NCBI GenBank assembly: GCA_013812505.1
Contig: JACCTH010000044.1
Coordinates: forward strand, 60,010-124,009
Source of the DNA: Acidimicrobiia bacterium
GTDB taxonomy: Bacteria; Actinomycetota; Acidimicrobiia; Spongiisociales; ZC4RG35
Direction: 5' to 3'
Length of the DNA: 64,000 bases
Shown here: positions 1 to 6,736 of the stretch, piece after piece
Layout of the letters: each line of letters starts with the position of its first letter
Position numbering within the stretch: the stretch's first letter is position 1
Translations under genes and position numbers: made by a program
Notes under the pieces: model-generated
What the model saw: the letters and a program-made list of their open reading frames with translations, nothing else
What the model was told of the DNA's origin: nothing
Database searches by the model: none

Positions 1-380
1 TTTGGCACTCGGCGAGCATGGACATCCGGGTCCCATCGGTGATCAAGCTGACCACTTACGTCAGGGTCCCATACGAGCGGGCAGTGCCGGTCAGCCGGAG
101 AGCCGTCTTTGGACGAGACGAGCACTCTTGCCAGTACTGCGGCGGCGCCGCCGAGAACATCGACCACATCCTCCCCCGGTCGCGAGGCGGCCTGCACACC
201 TGGGAAAACGTGGTTGCTTGCTGCCGGCGGTGCAACCTCCGCAAGGGTGACCGCCTGCCCGGCGAGGTTGGCCTCACTCTGGCCCGACGCCCCACTGTCC
301 CCCACCGCCACACCTGGATCTACGCCAGCGCCGGCTTCGCTCTTGACCCTTCCTGGCAACCTTATCTGCTGACCGCATGA
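1..380 (+). CDS. HNH endonuclease, 3' part (5' end outside window)
   Basis: The reading frame is open to the left edge (codons from base 3), so the gene begins before the window; the ATG at 18 is probably internal because the residues before it (WHSAS) fit the family. The visible part has a CQYCGG zinc knuckle, then the HNH core IDHILPRSRGG, then NVVACCRRCNLRKGDR with the second Cys pair. This pattern is the compact zinc-bound HNH nuclease common in Actinomycetota, often followed by a Pro/His tail as here. Such proteins cut or nick DNA, but a host role is not established. The gene ends five bases before the convergent ABC permease stop. Confidence 0.85.
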   Translation, partial: WHSASMDIRVPSVIKLTTYVRVPYERAVPVSRRAVFGRDEHSCQYCGGAAENIDHILPRSRGGLHTWENVVACCRRCNLRKGDRLPGEVGLTLARRPTVPHRHTWIYASAGFALDPSWQPYLLTA

Positions 381-387
381 GCGGTCA
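370..387. terminator. Short hairpin spanning two convergent stop codons
   Basis: TGACCGC (370-376) pairs perfectly with GCGGTCA (381-387) around an ATGA loop. It includes the HNH gene stop and the permease stop, so it could end transcripts from both sides. There is no long T tract, so factor-independent termination is a guess. Confidence 0.35.
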
Positions 388-1242
388 GGCGACCAACCCG
401 CGGTTACGGCGGAGACGGCGTTCGACCGCGCCGAAGATGATGTCGACCAGGATGCCGATGATCAACACGACGATCATGAACGCCTGCAGCCCGTCAGAGT
501 CGGAGAGCTCACGGGCGAATTGGAGCTGAACGCCGATTGATGGGCGGGCGGCGATGATCACCAGGATCTCGCCTGCCATCAGGGATCGCCAAGCGAACGC
601 CCAGCCCTGTTTGAGCCCGCCGACATAGCTCGGAAGCGCAGCTGGGAGGACGACGTGTCTCCAGGCGGTCATCCCCCGCGCGCCCAGCATACGACCGGCG
701 CGGAGAAGCACCGGAGGTATGTGGTCGACGCCGTTGATCAGACCGTTGGCGATCGAGGGAGCGGCTCCAATGAGAACCACAAAGAAGATCGCCGTCTCAG
801 TGAGGCCGAAGAGCAGAATCGCTAATGGGAACCAAGCGATCGAAGGCATGGTCTGGAGGCCGGTGATCAGCGAGCCCACCGCCCGCCGGAACACGCTGCT
901 TTGGGAGACGGCAAGGCCCACGACCGTGCCGATGCCCATCGCCACCGAGAATCCGATCACGGCCCGCCGCAGCGTCGTGGCAATCGCCACCCAAAACCGA
1001 TCGGTAGTTGCCAGCTCTCCGAGCGTCTCGAACACCTCGTAGGGCGGGGGGAGCACGAAGCGCTCTTGCCAACCGCTCAGGACAACCAATTCCCAAACCA
1101 CCAGTGCCATTGCGACAGCTGCCAGTTTCGGCCAGGCGGACCGCCAAAGCCGGCGGGCGAGGCTGTCGGTGGTGCCAAGGGGAAGCTCGAGTCGATCCAG
1201 CCCGCGAATGTCCTTTTCGAGCAGGGTGCCGCGATCAGACAT
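385..1242 (-). CDS. ABC transporter permease, sulfonate/nitrate/taurine type
   Basis: 285-residue inner-membrane permease of the BPD_transp_1 fold used by SsuC/TauC/NrtB importers. About six hydrophobic segments follow a roughly 35-residue cytoplasmic N-terminus. The cytoplasmic coupling loop with the EAA-type signature is seen as AGRMLGARGMTAWRHVVLP, followed by ALPSYVGGLKQGWAFAWR, which is typical of this subfamily. It overlaps the upstream ATPase gene by 8 nt and is the last gene of a three-gene operon transcribed leftward (binding protein, ATPase, permease). The substrate cannot be read from the sequence; organosulfonate, nitrate or a pyrimidine precursor are possible. Confidence 0.88.
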   Translation of the reverse strand: MSDRGTLLEKDIRGLDRLELPLGTTDSLARRLWRSAWPKLAAVAMALVVWELVVLSGWQERFVLPPPYEVFETLGELATTDRFWVAIATTLRRAVIGFSVAMGIGTVVGLAVSQSSVFRRAVGSLITGLQTMPSIAWFPLAILLFGLTETAIFFVVLIGAAPSIANGLINGVDHIPPVLLRAGRMLGARGMTAWRHVVLPAALPSYVGGLKQGWAFAWRSLMAGEILVIIAARPSIGVQLQFARELSDSDGLQAFMIVVLIIGILVDIIFGAVERRLRRNRGLVA

Positions 1243-2008
1243 GGGAACGCACCTGCTCGAGCAGCCGCTCGGTGACCTGGGCGGCGATCTCAGTCACTTC
1301 CGGCGAGTCAAGGCGGCGCGGTCGCAGAAGGTCGACATCGAACTCGTCGACCACGCGTCCCGGCCGGCTCGACAACAACACAACCCGATCGCCGAGCCGC
1401 ACCGCTTCGCGTACATCATGGGTGACGAAGATGACCGTGAGCCCGGCCTCCTGCCAAATCCGTTCGAGCTCATCGTGGAGCACGGTGCGGGTCATGGCAT
1501 CGAGCGCTCCGAAAGGCTCGTCCATGAGCAGGATGTCGGCATCTTGGGCAAGCGTTCTCGCCAAAGCCGTACGTTGTTGCATCCCGCCGCTCAGCTCATG
1601 GGGCCGACTCTTACCAAAGTCTTCGAGATGGACGATTCGAAGCAGCTCTTGCACCCGGCTCCGATCGGGACGGGCCTTACGAAAGCGCATCGCCGTTTCG
1701 ATGTTTCGCTCAACTGTCAGCCAGGGGAACAATGCGGGCTCTTGGAACATGAGCCCTACTCGACCCTTGGCAGCAATCGATCCTTTGTCGATCCGGTAGA
1801 TGCCAGCGATCAGATTGAGGAGCGTGCTCTTCCCGCAGCCCGACGCCCCGACGAGGCATACGAACTCGCCTCGGCGGATCGAAAGGGACACGTCCTCGAG
1901 GGCAGCGACCGCCGAGTGGCCATCGCCGTAGGTCTTGGAAACTCCGAGAACCTCGACCGCCCGGTCTGTTGCTCGCGCCGACTCCGTCACACGCACTGCC
2001 GCGGTCAT
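1235..2008 (-). CDS. ABC transporter ATP-binding protein, SsuB/TauB type
   Basis: 257-residue ATPase that powers the neighbouring permease. The Walker A motif is GASGCGKST (about residues 54-62), the Q-loop lies at MFQEPALFPWLTV, the signature is LSGGMQQR, Walker B is ILLMDEPFGALD and the switch His is in VTHDVREAV. The FPWLTV and GALDAMTR features are typical of the nitrate/sulfonate/taurine group. The ATG overlaps the binding-protein stop by 4 nt (ATGA), which indicates translational coupling. Confidence 0.92.
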   Translation of the reverse strand: MTAAVRVTESARATDRAVEVLGVSKTYGDGHSAVAALEDVSLSIRRGEFVCLVGASGCGKSTLLNLIAGIYRIDKGSIAAKGRVGLMFQEPALFPWLTVERNIETAMRFRKARPDRSRVQELLRIVHLEDFGKSRPHELSGGMQQRTALARTLAQDADILLMDEPFGALDAMTRTVLHDELERIWQEAGLTVIFVTHDVREAVRLGDRVVLLSSRPGRVVDEFDVDLLRPRRLDSPEVTEIAAQVTERLLEQVRSHV

Positions 2009-3024
2009 GACGACACCTCAACGCGTCCGAGCGGGGCGAGGATCTCGTTGAGCGCTTCGAGCGCGTAGATGCCATCGAGATCGAAGGGCTCGAGTAGCCC
2101 GACAGCTTCGGCGTTAGCAGCCGACTGACGAAGTGAGCTGGCGAGCGGGTCCAGGGTGAAGGTCAGGTTCGCCCAGGCACCGGTCATCACCTCCGGGGCC
2201 AAACTGCTCCCCGTTAGTGACTCAATGCTGTCGTTGACCACCTGCTGGGCACCGGCGGGGTCCTGTTCGATGGAGTCAACGGCGGACACCAGTCCGCGCA
2301 ATATCGCGGCCACCACTTCTGGGTTCGCTTCGAGGAATTCCGTCCGCACTATCAGATGGGTGGTCACGAATGCGCCGTCCGGCCAGAGGTCTCTTTCGTC
2401 GACCAAGATCTCGCCGCCACCCTCCAGGACCAACCGCGTTGCCCACGGTTCGGGCACCCACGCCCCGTCGATGTCACCGCTCACGAACGTCTCCAGGCTT
2501 TGCGAGTTCGACTGCGGAACGATCGAAACGTCGCCCCCTCCTTCGAGATCAGCCGTGACACCGTGCGACAGCAGCCAGGCGCGCAGGGCAACGTCCTGAG
2601 TGTTGCCAAGTGAAGGAGTTGCCAGCGTCGCTCCGGCGATCTCACCGGAGGCCGCGATCTCGGGGCGTACAACCAACGCCGCTCCTCCCGAGGTCGTACC
2701 GGCGACGATCCGGATCGCAGAGCCATCCGATTGGGCATGAGCGTTGATCGCCGGATTCGGTCCGATGAAAGACATGTCGAGCGCGTCCGCGAAGAGGGCT
2801 TCGACCGCTTCGGTGCCGGCGTTGAAGGTGGAGGTCTCAAGCCGCACCGACCCCAGCTCCTCCTCGAACAACCCCTGTTCAACTCCGATCAGCGCCGGAG
2901 CATGGGTCACGTTGGGGAAATACCCCAGCCTCACGACCTCGACCTCTGATGCCTGTGCTCCCCCGCAGGCGCCCAGGCCGATAGCCAGCGCCACACCAAG
3001 GAATCGAAACCGCCCTTTACCCAT
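2005..3024 (-). CDS. ABC transporter substrate-binding lipoprotein, SsuA/NMT1-like
   Basis: 339-residue extracytoplasmic binding protein, first gene of the importer operon. The N-terminus MGKGRFRFLGVALAIGLGAC is a lipoprotein signal ending in a lipobox-like LGAC with the lipidated Cys at about residue 20. The mature part opens with VVRLGYFPNVTHAPALIGVE, the hallmark of the SsuA/NrtA/ThiY binding fold, and later has GDIDGAWVPEPWA, common in sulfonate binders. A good ribosome site (GGGAGG) precedes the ATG. An inverted repeat lies between this gene and the divergent Rrf2 regulator, so that regulator is the likely controller. A sulfur source is the favoured substrate but is not proven. Confidence 0.87.
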   Translation of the reverse strand: MGKGRFRFLGVALAIGLGACGGAQASEVEVVRLGYFPNVTHAPALIGVEQGLFEEELGSVRLETSTFNAGTEAVEALFADALDMSFIGPNPAINAHAQSDGSAIRIVAGTTSGGAALVVRPEIAASGEIAGATLATPSLGNTQDVALRAWLLSHGVTADLEGGGDVSIVPQSNSQSLETFVSGDIDGAWVPEPWATRLVLEGGGEILVDERDLWPDGAFVTTHLIVRTEFLEANPEVVAAILRGLVSAVDSIEQDPAGAQQVVNDSIESLTGSSLAPEVMTGAWANLTFTLDPLASSLRQSAANAEAVGLLEPFDLDGIYALEALNEILAPLGRVEVSS

Positions 3025-3046
3025 CTGATCCTCCCACTCCCATAAT

Positions 3047-3065
3047 GTCGACTTAAAAAGTCAAC
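3047..3065. promoter_or_regulatory. Inverted repeat, candidate Rrf2 operator
   Basis: GTCGACTT (3047-3054) and AAGTCAAC (3058-3065) form an inverted repeat with a 3-nt spacer and one mismatch. It sits between the importer operon start (3024) and the divergent Rrf2 gene (3122). A second short palindrome, TGTCGACA, lies at 3089-3096. Rrf2-family dimers bind such A/T-centred dyads; the assignment rests on position and symmetry only. Confidence 0.5.
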
Positions 3066-3121
3066 TTTGTCACCAATCGAAGCTAACCTGTCGACAAGAT
3101 GTCGTCAATGCCAAATCGATC

Positions 3122-3592
3122 ATGTGGATAAGCCGGAAGACCGATTACGCGACCCGAGCGGTGCTCGCCCTGGCGATCGCGTCCGGAAGGTCGCTCAAAT
3201 CGCACGAAATTGCCGAGAAGACCCACATCCCGCCGTCGTTCTTGGAACAGATCATGGGCCAGCTTCGCGGTGCCGGCATTGTTCGATCGGAGCGAGGGCC
3301 GGGCGGCGGCTACCGGCTCAACCACCCACCGCAGGAAATCACGCTCGAGAGAATCGTCCGAATCTTCCAGGGCCCGCTCGCCCCGATCTCGTGCGCAACT
3401 CGCACGGCGCCCGAGCCATGCCCGATGGAGGTCATGTGCTCGCTCAAGGAAACTTGGGAGGAAGTCCGCGACGCGACGATCGCCATTCTGGAGAGAACCG
3501 ACTTCGAAAAGCTCGCGAATCGAGCTGGAGGGCCGTGGCTGGAGATTTCAGATAAGAGACAAAAGACAGAAAGTCTGAAGTCTGAAGTCTGA
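3122..3592 (+). CDS. Rrf2-family transcriptional regulator
   Basis: 156-residue regulator. The N-terminal winged helix begins MWISRKTDYATRAVLALA, followed by IAEKTHIPPSFLEQIMGQL (recognition helix) and the wing SERGPGGGYRL, all diagnostic of Rrf2. A Cys triad (C-X8-C-X5-C) sits in the region between ISCATRT and MEVMCS, where IscR and NsrR bind an Fe-S cluster, so redox or NO/iron-sulfur sensing is plausible. It is divergent from the importer operon. No clear Shine-Dalgarno precedes the ATG. The last dozen codons read into an AGAC/GTCTGA repeat, so the DKRQKTESLKSEV tail is probably not family-conserved. Confidence 0.88.
   Translation: MWISRKTDYATRAVLALAIASGRSLKSHEIAEKTHIPPSFLEQIMGQLRGAGIVRSERGPGGGYRLNHPPQEITLERIVRIFQGPLAPISCATRTAPEPCPMEVMCSLKETWEEVRDATIAILERTDFEKLANRAGGPWLEISDKRQKTESLKSEV
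3551..3592. repeat. AGAC/GTCTGA repeat at the end of the Rrf2 gene
   Basis: The stretch has units such as GAGACAAAAGACAG followed by three near-tandem AGTCTGA units. It forms the 3' end of the Rrf2 coding region. The same word occurs in the hairpin at 24994-25047, and AGAC-rich words recur at 12572-12612, so this is a small dispersed family sitting at gene ends. Confidence 0.55.
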
Positions 3593-3648
3593 TCTTCTGA
3601 GCTTTAGCTCAGAAGATCGTGTCTTCGCCCTCGGCGTTAGCCGAGGGC
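3591..3648. terminator. Double hairpin between convergent genes
   Basis: GATCTTCTGAGC (3591-3602) pairs perfectly with GCTCAGAAGATC (3607-3618) around TTTA. A second perfect stem, GCCCTCGGC (3627-3635) with GCCGAGGGC (3640-3648) around GTTA, spans the stop of the convergent gene at 3637. Together they look like a bidirectional terminator. Confidence 0.65.
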
Positions 3649-4167
3649 TACGGCCACCGCGCGGTCGAGGGCGTTGGTCCAGCCGCTCGTAACCACCGCT
3701 GCTCCGGCCGTCACCTCACCGTCGACCGAGGCCAAGACGGTGAGAATCCGCCAGCTGCCGACCTGGTCCAAGCCGATCCACAGAATCTCGGCATCGGAGT
3801 GGCCGGTGAGTTGGGCGCGAGCCTTGCCGACGGCGCGGGCGGCCGCCAGCGGGGTCGGATCGACCAGGTTGATCACCGCTTCGCCGGCCCCTTTGACCTC
3901 GACTCGCAACAGTTGGCCGGCTTCCTCGATCTCCGTCACCAATTCGTCGGCGGCGAACACCCGGCTGAAACCCGGGGTAACAGTCTCCGGAGACTTCAAC
4001 CCATAAGTGACGAGCATCGCCCTGATCCGATCGAGGACGGTGGCTTCTTCCGCTCCTTCCGCCAGCGTGACTCTGATCCCAGTCAACCCGGCGTCACCGA
4101 GCTCTAGCTGGATGGACGAAACCCCTTCGATGCCCTCAAGCCGTTGGCGAAGCCCGGTCACGGTCAT
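3637..4167 (-). CDS. Conserved-looking protein of unknown function
   Basis: 176 residues when started at the ATG at 4167, which has an AAAGG-type ribosome site and overlaps the upstream small gene by ATGA. The N-terminal half (about 1-60) looks like a small alpha/beta domain (LEGIEGVSSIQLELGDAGL, then IRVTLAEGAEEA). The C-terminal half contains EILWIGLDQVGSWRILTVLA and ends ALDRAVAVALG. No signal peptide or membrane segment is visible. I recall similar actinobacterial proteins without an assigned function and give none. It faces the Rrf2 gene tail to tail across a double hairpin. Confidence 0.65.
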   Translation of the reverse strand: MTVTGLRQRLEGIEGVSSIQLELGDAGLTGIRVTLAEGAEEATVLDRIRAMLVTYGLKSPETVTPGFSRVFAADELVTEIEEAGQLLRVEVKGAGEAVINLVDPTPLAAARAVGKARAQLTGHSDAEILWIGLDQVGSWRILTVLASVDGEVTAGAAVVTSGWTNALDRAVAVALG

Positions 4168-4349
4168 CGGGCAACCTTTCGATATTGGGCCAACTGCTGT
4201 CGCCAGGTCGCATAATCGACAAGATCTGACCAGGTTGGGCGGGCCGTATGGTTGCCAAACGCTATGTACATCCGCCAATCGAGATACTTACTATTGGGGA
4301 TCGGAAGAAACGGAGCCATGGCCCACCACCGCCGGCTTCGAAACGACAC
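4164..4349 (-). CDS. Small protein of unknown function, coupled to the next gene
   Basis: 61 residues from a GTG at 4349. The stop overlaps the next gene's start by ATGA, the same coupling used by genuine operons here. The protein reads MAPFLPIPNSKYLDWRMYIA and then a W/Y-rich tail (WSDLVDYATWRQQL), which resembles short actinobacterial proteins with a P-L-P-D-x-x-Y-L motif and an R-x-x-x-A-Y-G segment. Start choice is uncertain: ATG 4319 or an upstream in-frame ATG at 4433 are alternatives, and no strong ribosome site is seen. The 240 bp between 4350 and 4589 hold nothing further that I recognise apart from the expected divergent promoters. Confidence 0.5.
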   Translation of the reverse strand: MSFRSRRWWAMAPFLPIPNSKYLDWRMYIAFGNHTARPTWSDLVDYATWRQQLAQYRKVAR

Positions 4350-4589
4350 GACCGCACGAGTGACCGCCAGAATTGAATTGATGAACGACCTCGCCCGCGC
4401 AACCCCTCCCAGGGTCGCCCTCCCCGCTCCCACCTTCAGTCTCCTTCTAAGACCCGCCCCGCAATATGGTATTTCACACTAACGGCGGCCTTGTGAGGCC
4501 CAGGGACTATTGCGACATGGACGGAAGGGATCAGACATGACCAACAAGGTGTCATTAGGCCCAGGACTTCGCACGCGCGAGAAGCCGCG

Positions 4590-5561
4590 ATGACGGCTGT
4601 CGACAGACTTGACGTTTCTCGATTCGCCGATCGCTTCGCTGGCATCGCCGACAACATCGAGCGCGTCATCCAAGGCAAACGCTCGCCGATCGAGCAATTG
4701 CTCACTTGCCTCATCGCCGAAGGCCATGTGCTCATCGAGGATGTGCCCGGCGTCGGGAAGACGTTGCTCGCCAAGTCCCTTGCTCGTTCGATCGACTGCG
4801 AGTTCAATCGCATCCAGTTCACCCCTGACTTGCTGCCCTCCGATGTGACCGGTGTCTCAATCTGGGACCGTCACGAATCGGCCTTTGTTTTTAAGCCCGG
4901 CGCGATCTTCGCCAACATCGTGGTTGGTGACGAGATCAACCGGGCGAGCCCCAAAACTCAAGCCGCCCTCCTCGAAGCCATGGAGGAGCGCCAAGTCACT
5001 ACCGATGGCAAAACCAAGCTGCTCCCCGAGCCGTTCATGGTGGTCGCCACTCAAAACCCGATCGAGCACGAAGGAACCTACCCGTTGCCGGAAGCACAAC
5101 TGGATCGGTTCATGATGCGGGTCTCGGTGGGATACCCATCTCGCGACAAAGAGCTGGAAATGCTCGAGACTCACAGCCTTCGTTCAACCTTTGAGGACTT
5201 GGAGCCGGTGGTCAGCGCCGGAGAAGTCGGGGCGATGATCGAGATCGCCCGGCGAGTCGAAGTGGTTCCGGCGGTTCGTAGTTACATCATCGACATCGTC
5301 GAAGGAACCCGCCGCCACCCCGAGGTCCTTCTGGGAGCGAGCCCACGCTCGGCGCTCTACCTGCAGAAGGCGTCGCGGGCCCGGGCCGCGTCGGAGGAAC
5401 GCGACTACGTGACCCCCGACGACGTGAAGATCTTGGCCGGATCGGTGCTCGAGCACCGCCTCGCCTTCCGCCCCGAGGCGCAGATGCGCGGGGTAACGAG
5501 CGGCGAGCTGATCGCCTCGGTGCTCGGCAGCACCCGCATCCCCATCCACCGAACCAGCTAG
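4590..5561 (+). CDS. moxR: MoxR-family AAA+ ATPase
   Basis: 323-residue AAA_3/MoxR ATPase, chaperone-like, thought to act on or with the DUF58 protein encoded next. Walker A is EDVPGVGKTLLAK (about 50-62), Walker B is VVGDEINRASP (111-121), and sensor 1 is ATQNP (153-157). The MoxR signature PLPEAQLDRF follows. The C-terminal lid domain contains GASPRSALYLQKASRA. It is the first gene of a three-gene operon (MoxR, DUF58, transglutaminase), a widespread arrangement in Actinomycetota linked to cell-envelope or secreted-protein processing. Confidence 0.93.
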   Translation: MTAVDRLDVSRFADRFAGIADNIERVIQGKRSPIEQLLTCLIAEGHVLIEDVPGVGKTLLAKSLARSIDCEFNRIQFTPDLLPSDVTGVSIWDRHESAFVFKPGAIFANIVVGDEINRASPKTQAALLEAMEERQVTTDGKTKLLPEPFMVVATQNPIEHEGTYPLPEAQLDRFMMRVSVGYPSRDKELEMLETHSLRSTFEDLEPVVSAGEVGAMIEIARRVEVVPAVRSYIIDIVEGTRRHPEVLLGASPRSALYLQKASRARAASEERDYVTPDDVKILAGSVLEHRLAFRPEAQMRGVTSGELIASVLGSTRIPIHRTS

Positions 5562-5563
5562 CC

Positions 5564-6736
5564 GTGACAGCTCGCGGCGGTCAGGTCATCGGTGCGGGCC
5601 TCGGATTGTTGCTGGCCTGGGTAGTGCTCGGTGAAGTGGAGTTGCTTGCTGCGGGCTCGGCGATGCTGGTCGCGGTGGTAGTGGCCCTCGCCCTCACCCG
5701 ACTCGCCCGGCCCCGGATCGAAGCCACCAGGTGGCTCGCACCTAGCACCGTTCACGAAGGCGACCGGGCGTCGGTGAACCTCGTTGTCGCTAACCAGCGG
5801 CGCACCCTCGCATTTTCGGTCTCGGTCGAAGACGGGGTCTCGGGTCTCGGATCGGCCCGCTTCCAGATCGGGACGCTGCCAGGGAACGGCACTGCTACCG
5901 CGGCCTACCACATCGCCTGTCGCAGTCGCGGGATATATACCGTCGGTCCGGCCACGGTCACGGTCAGCGACCCTTTCGGGCTCGCCGCCAACAACCGCAC
6001 CTCGCCCATCACCGATCGACTGATCGTCTACCCGGCGATCGAGGCCTTGTCCGGATTCCCGGCGGTTCGGGGCCGCGACCCGGCGATGAGTGCCAGCCGT
6101 CCCGAATTCAGCCGGCGAGGGGGTGAAGACTTCTACACCCTCCGCTCCTACCAGGAGGGCGACGATCTTCGTCGGGTGCACTGGGCGTCGTCGGCGAAGC
6201 TCGATGAGCTGATGATCCGCCAAATGGAGACGCCGTGGCAATCGCGGGCGCTCATCTTCTTCGACATCAGACGGCGTAGTTACCAAAACGCTGACGCCTT
6301 CGAGCGGGCAGTGCGAGGAACAGCGTCGGTAGCCATGCATCTCGGAGGAAACTTCGCCGGCGACCTCTGGCTCGGGTCGGGTCTAATCGATCTTGCCACT
6401 CCCGGCGTCGCCTTCGAAGAGCTCGCCAGCGTGCAGCCAGTGCAGGCCATCGACTTGCGGGCAGTCGCCACCCGCATTCGCCACCAAAGCCGGGGAGGGG
6501 CTTTGATCATGATCACCGGCACCCCCGATGACGAGACACTGTCTGTCATCCGGCTCTTGGGCCAGCAGTATCGAGTCGGGATCTTGCTCGCCGCCACCGA
6601 TCAGCCGGGGGCTGTGCTCAACCGGATCCAACAGCTTTCCATCAAGACGGTTGTCACCGGTACCGGTCAGCGCTGGGCACCAGCGTGGAATCAGAGCTTG
6701 GCCCGGTCGACGACTCGCGCAATGGGCGTCGGATGA
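5564..6736 (+). CDS. DUF58 domain membrane protein
   Basis: 390 residues from a GTG two bases after the moxR stop. Two hydrophobic segments occupy about residues 7-45. The DUF58 core is RRGGEDFYTLRSYQEGDDL (184-202) followed by RRVHWASSAKLDELMIRQ, the motif that defines the family. A vWA-like fold follows. It overlaps the transglutaminase gene by ATGA. DUF58 proteins are paired with MoxR ATPases; the biochemical role is unknown. Confidence 0.9.
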   Translation: MTARGGQVIGAGLGLLLAWVVLGEVELLAAGSAMLVAVVVALALTRLARPRIEATRWLAPSTVHEGDRASVNLVVANQRRTLAFSVSVEDGVSGLGSARFQIGTLPGNGTATAAYHIACRSRGIYTVGPATVTVSDPFGLAANNRTSPITDRLIVYPAIEALSGFPAVRGRDPAMSASRPEFSRRGGEDFYTLRSYQEGDDLRRVHWASSAKLDELMIRQMETPWQSRALIFFDIRRRSYQNADAFERAVRGTASVAMHLGGNFAGDLWLGSGLIDLATPGVAFEELASVQPVQAIDLRAVATRIRHQSRGGALIMITGTPDDETLSVIRLLGQQYRVGILLAATDQPGAVLNRIQQLSIKTVVTGTGQRWAPAWNQSLARSTTRAMGVG

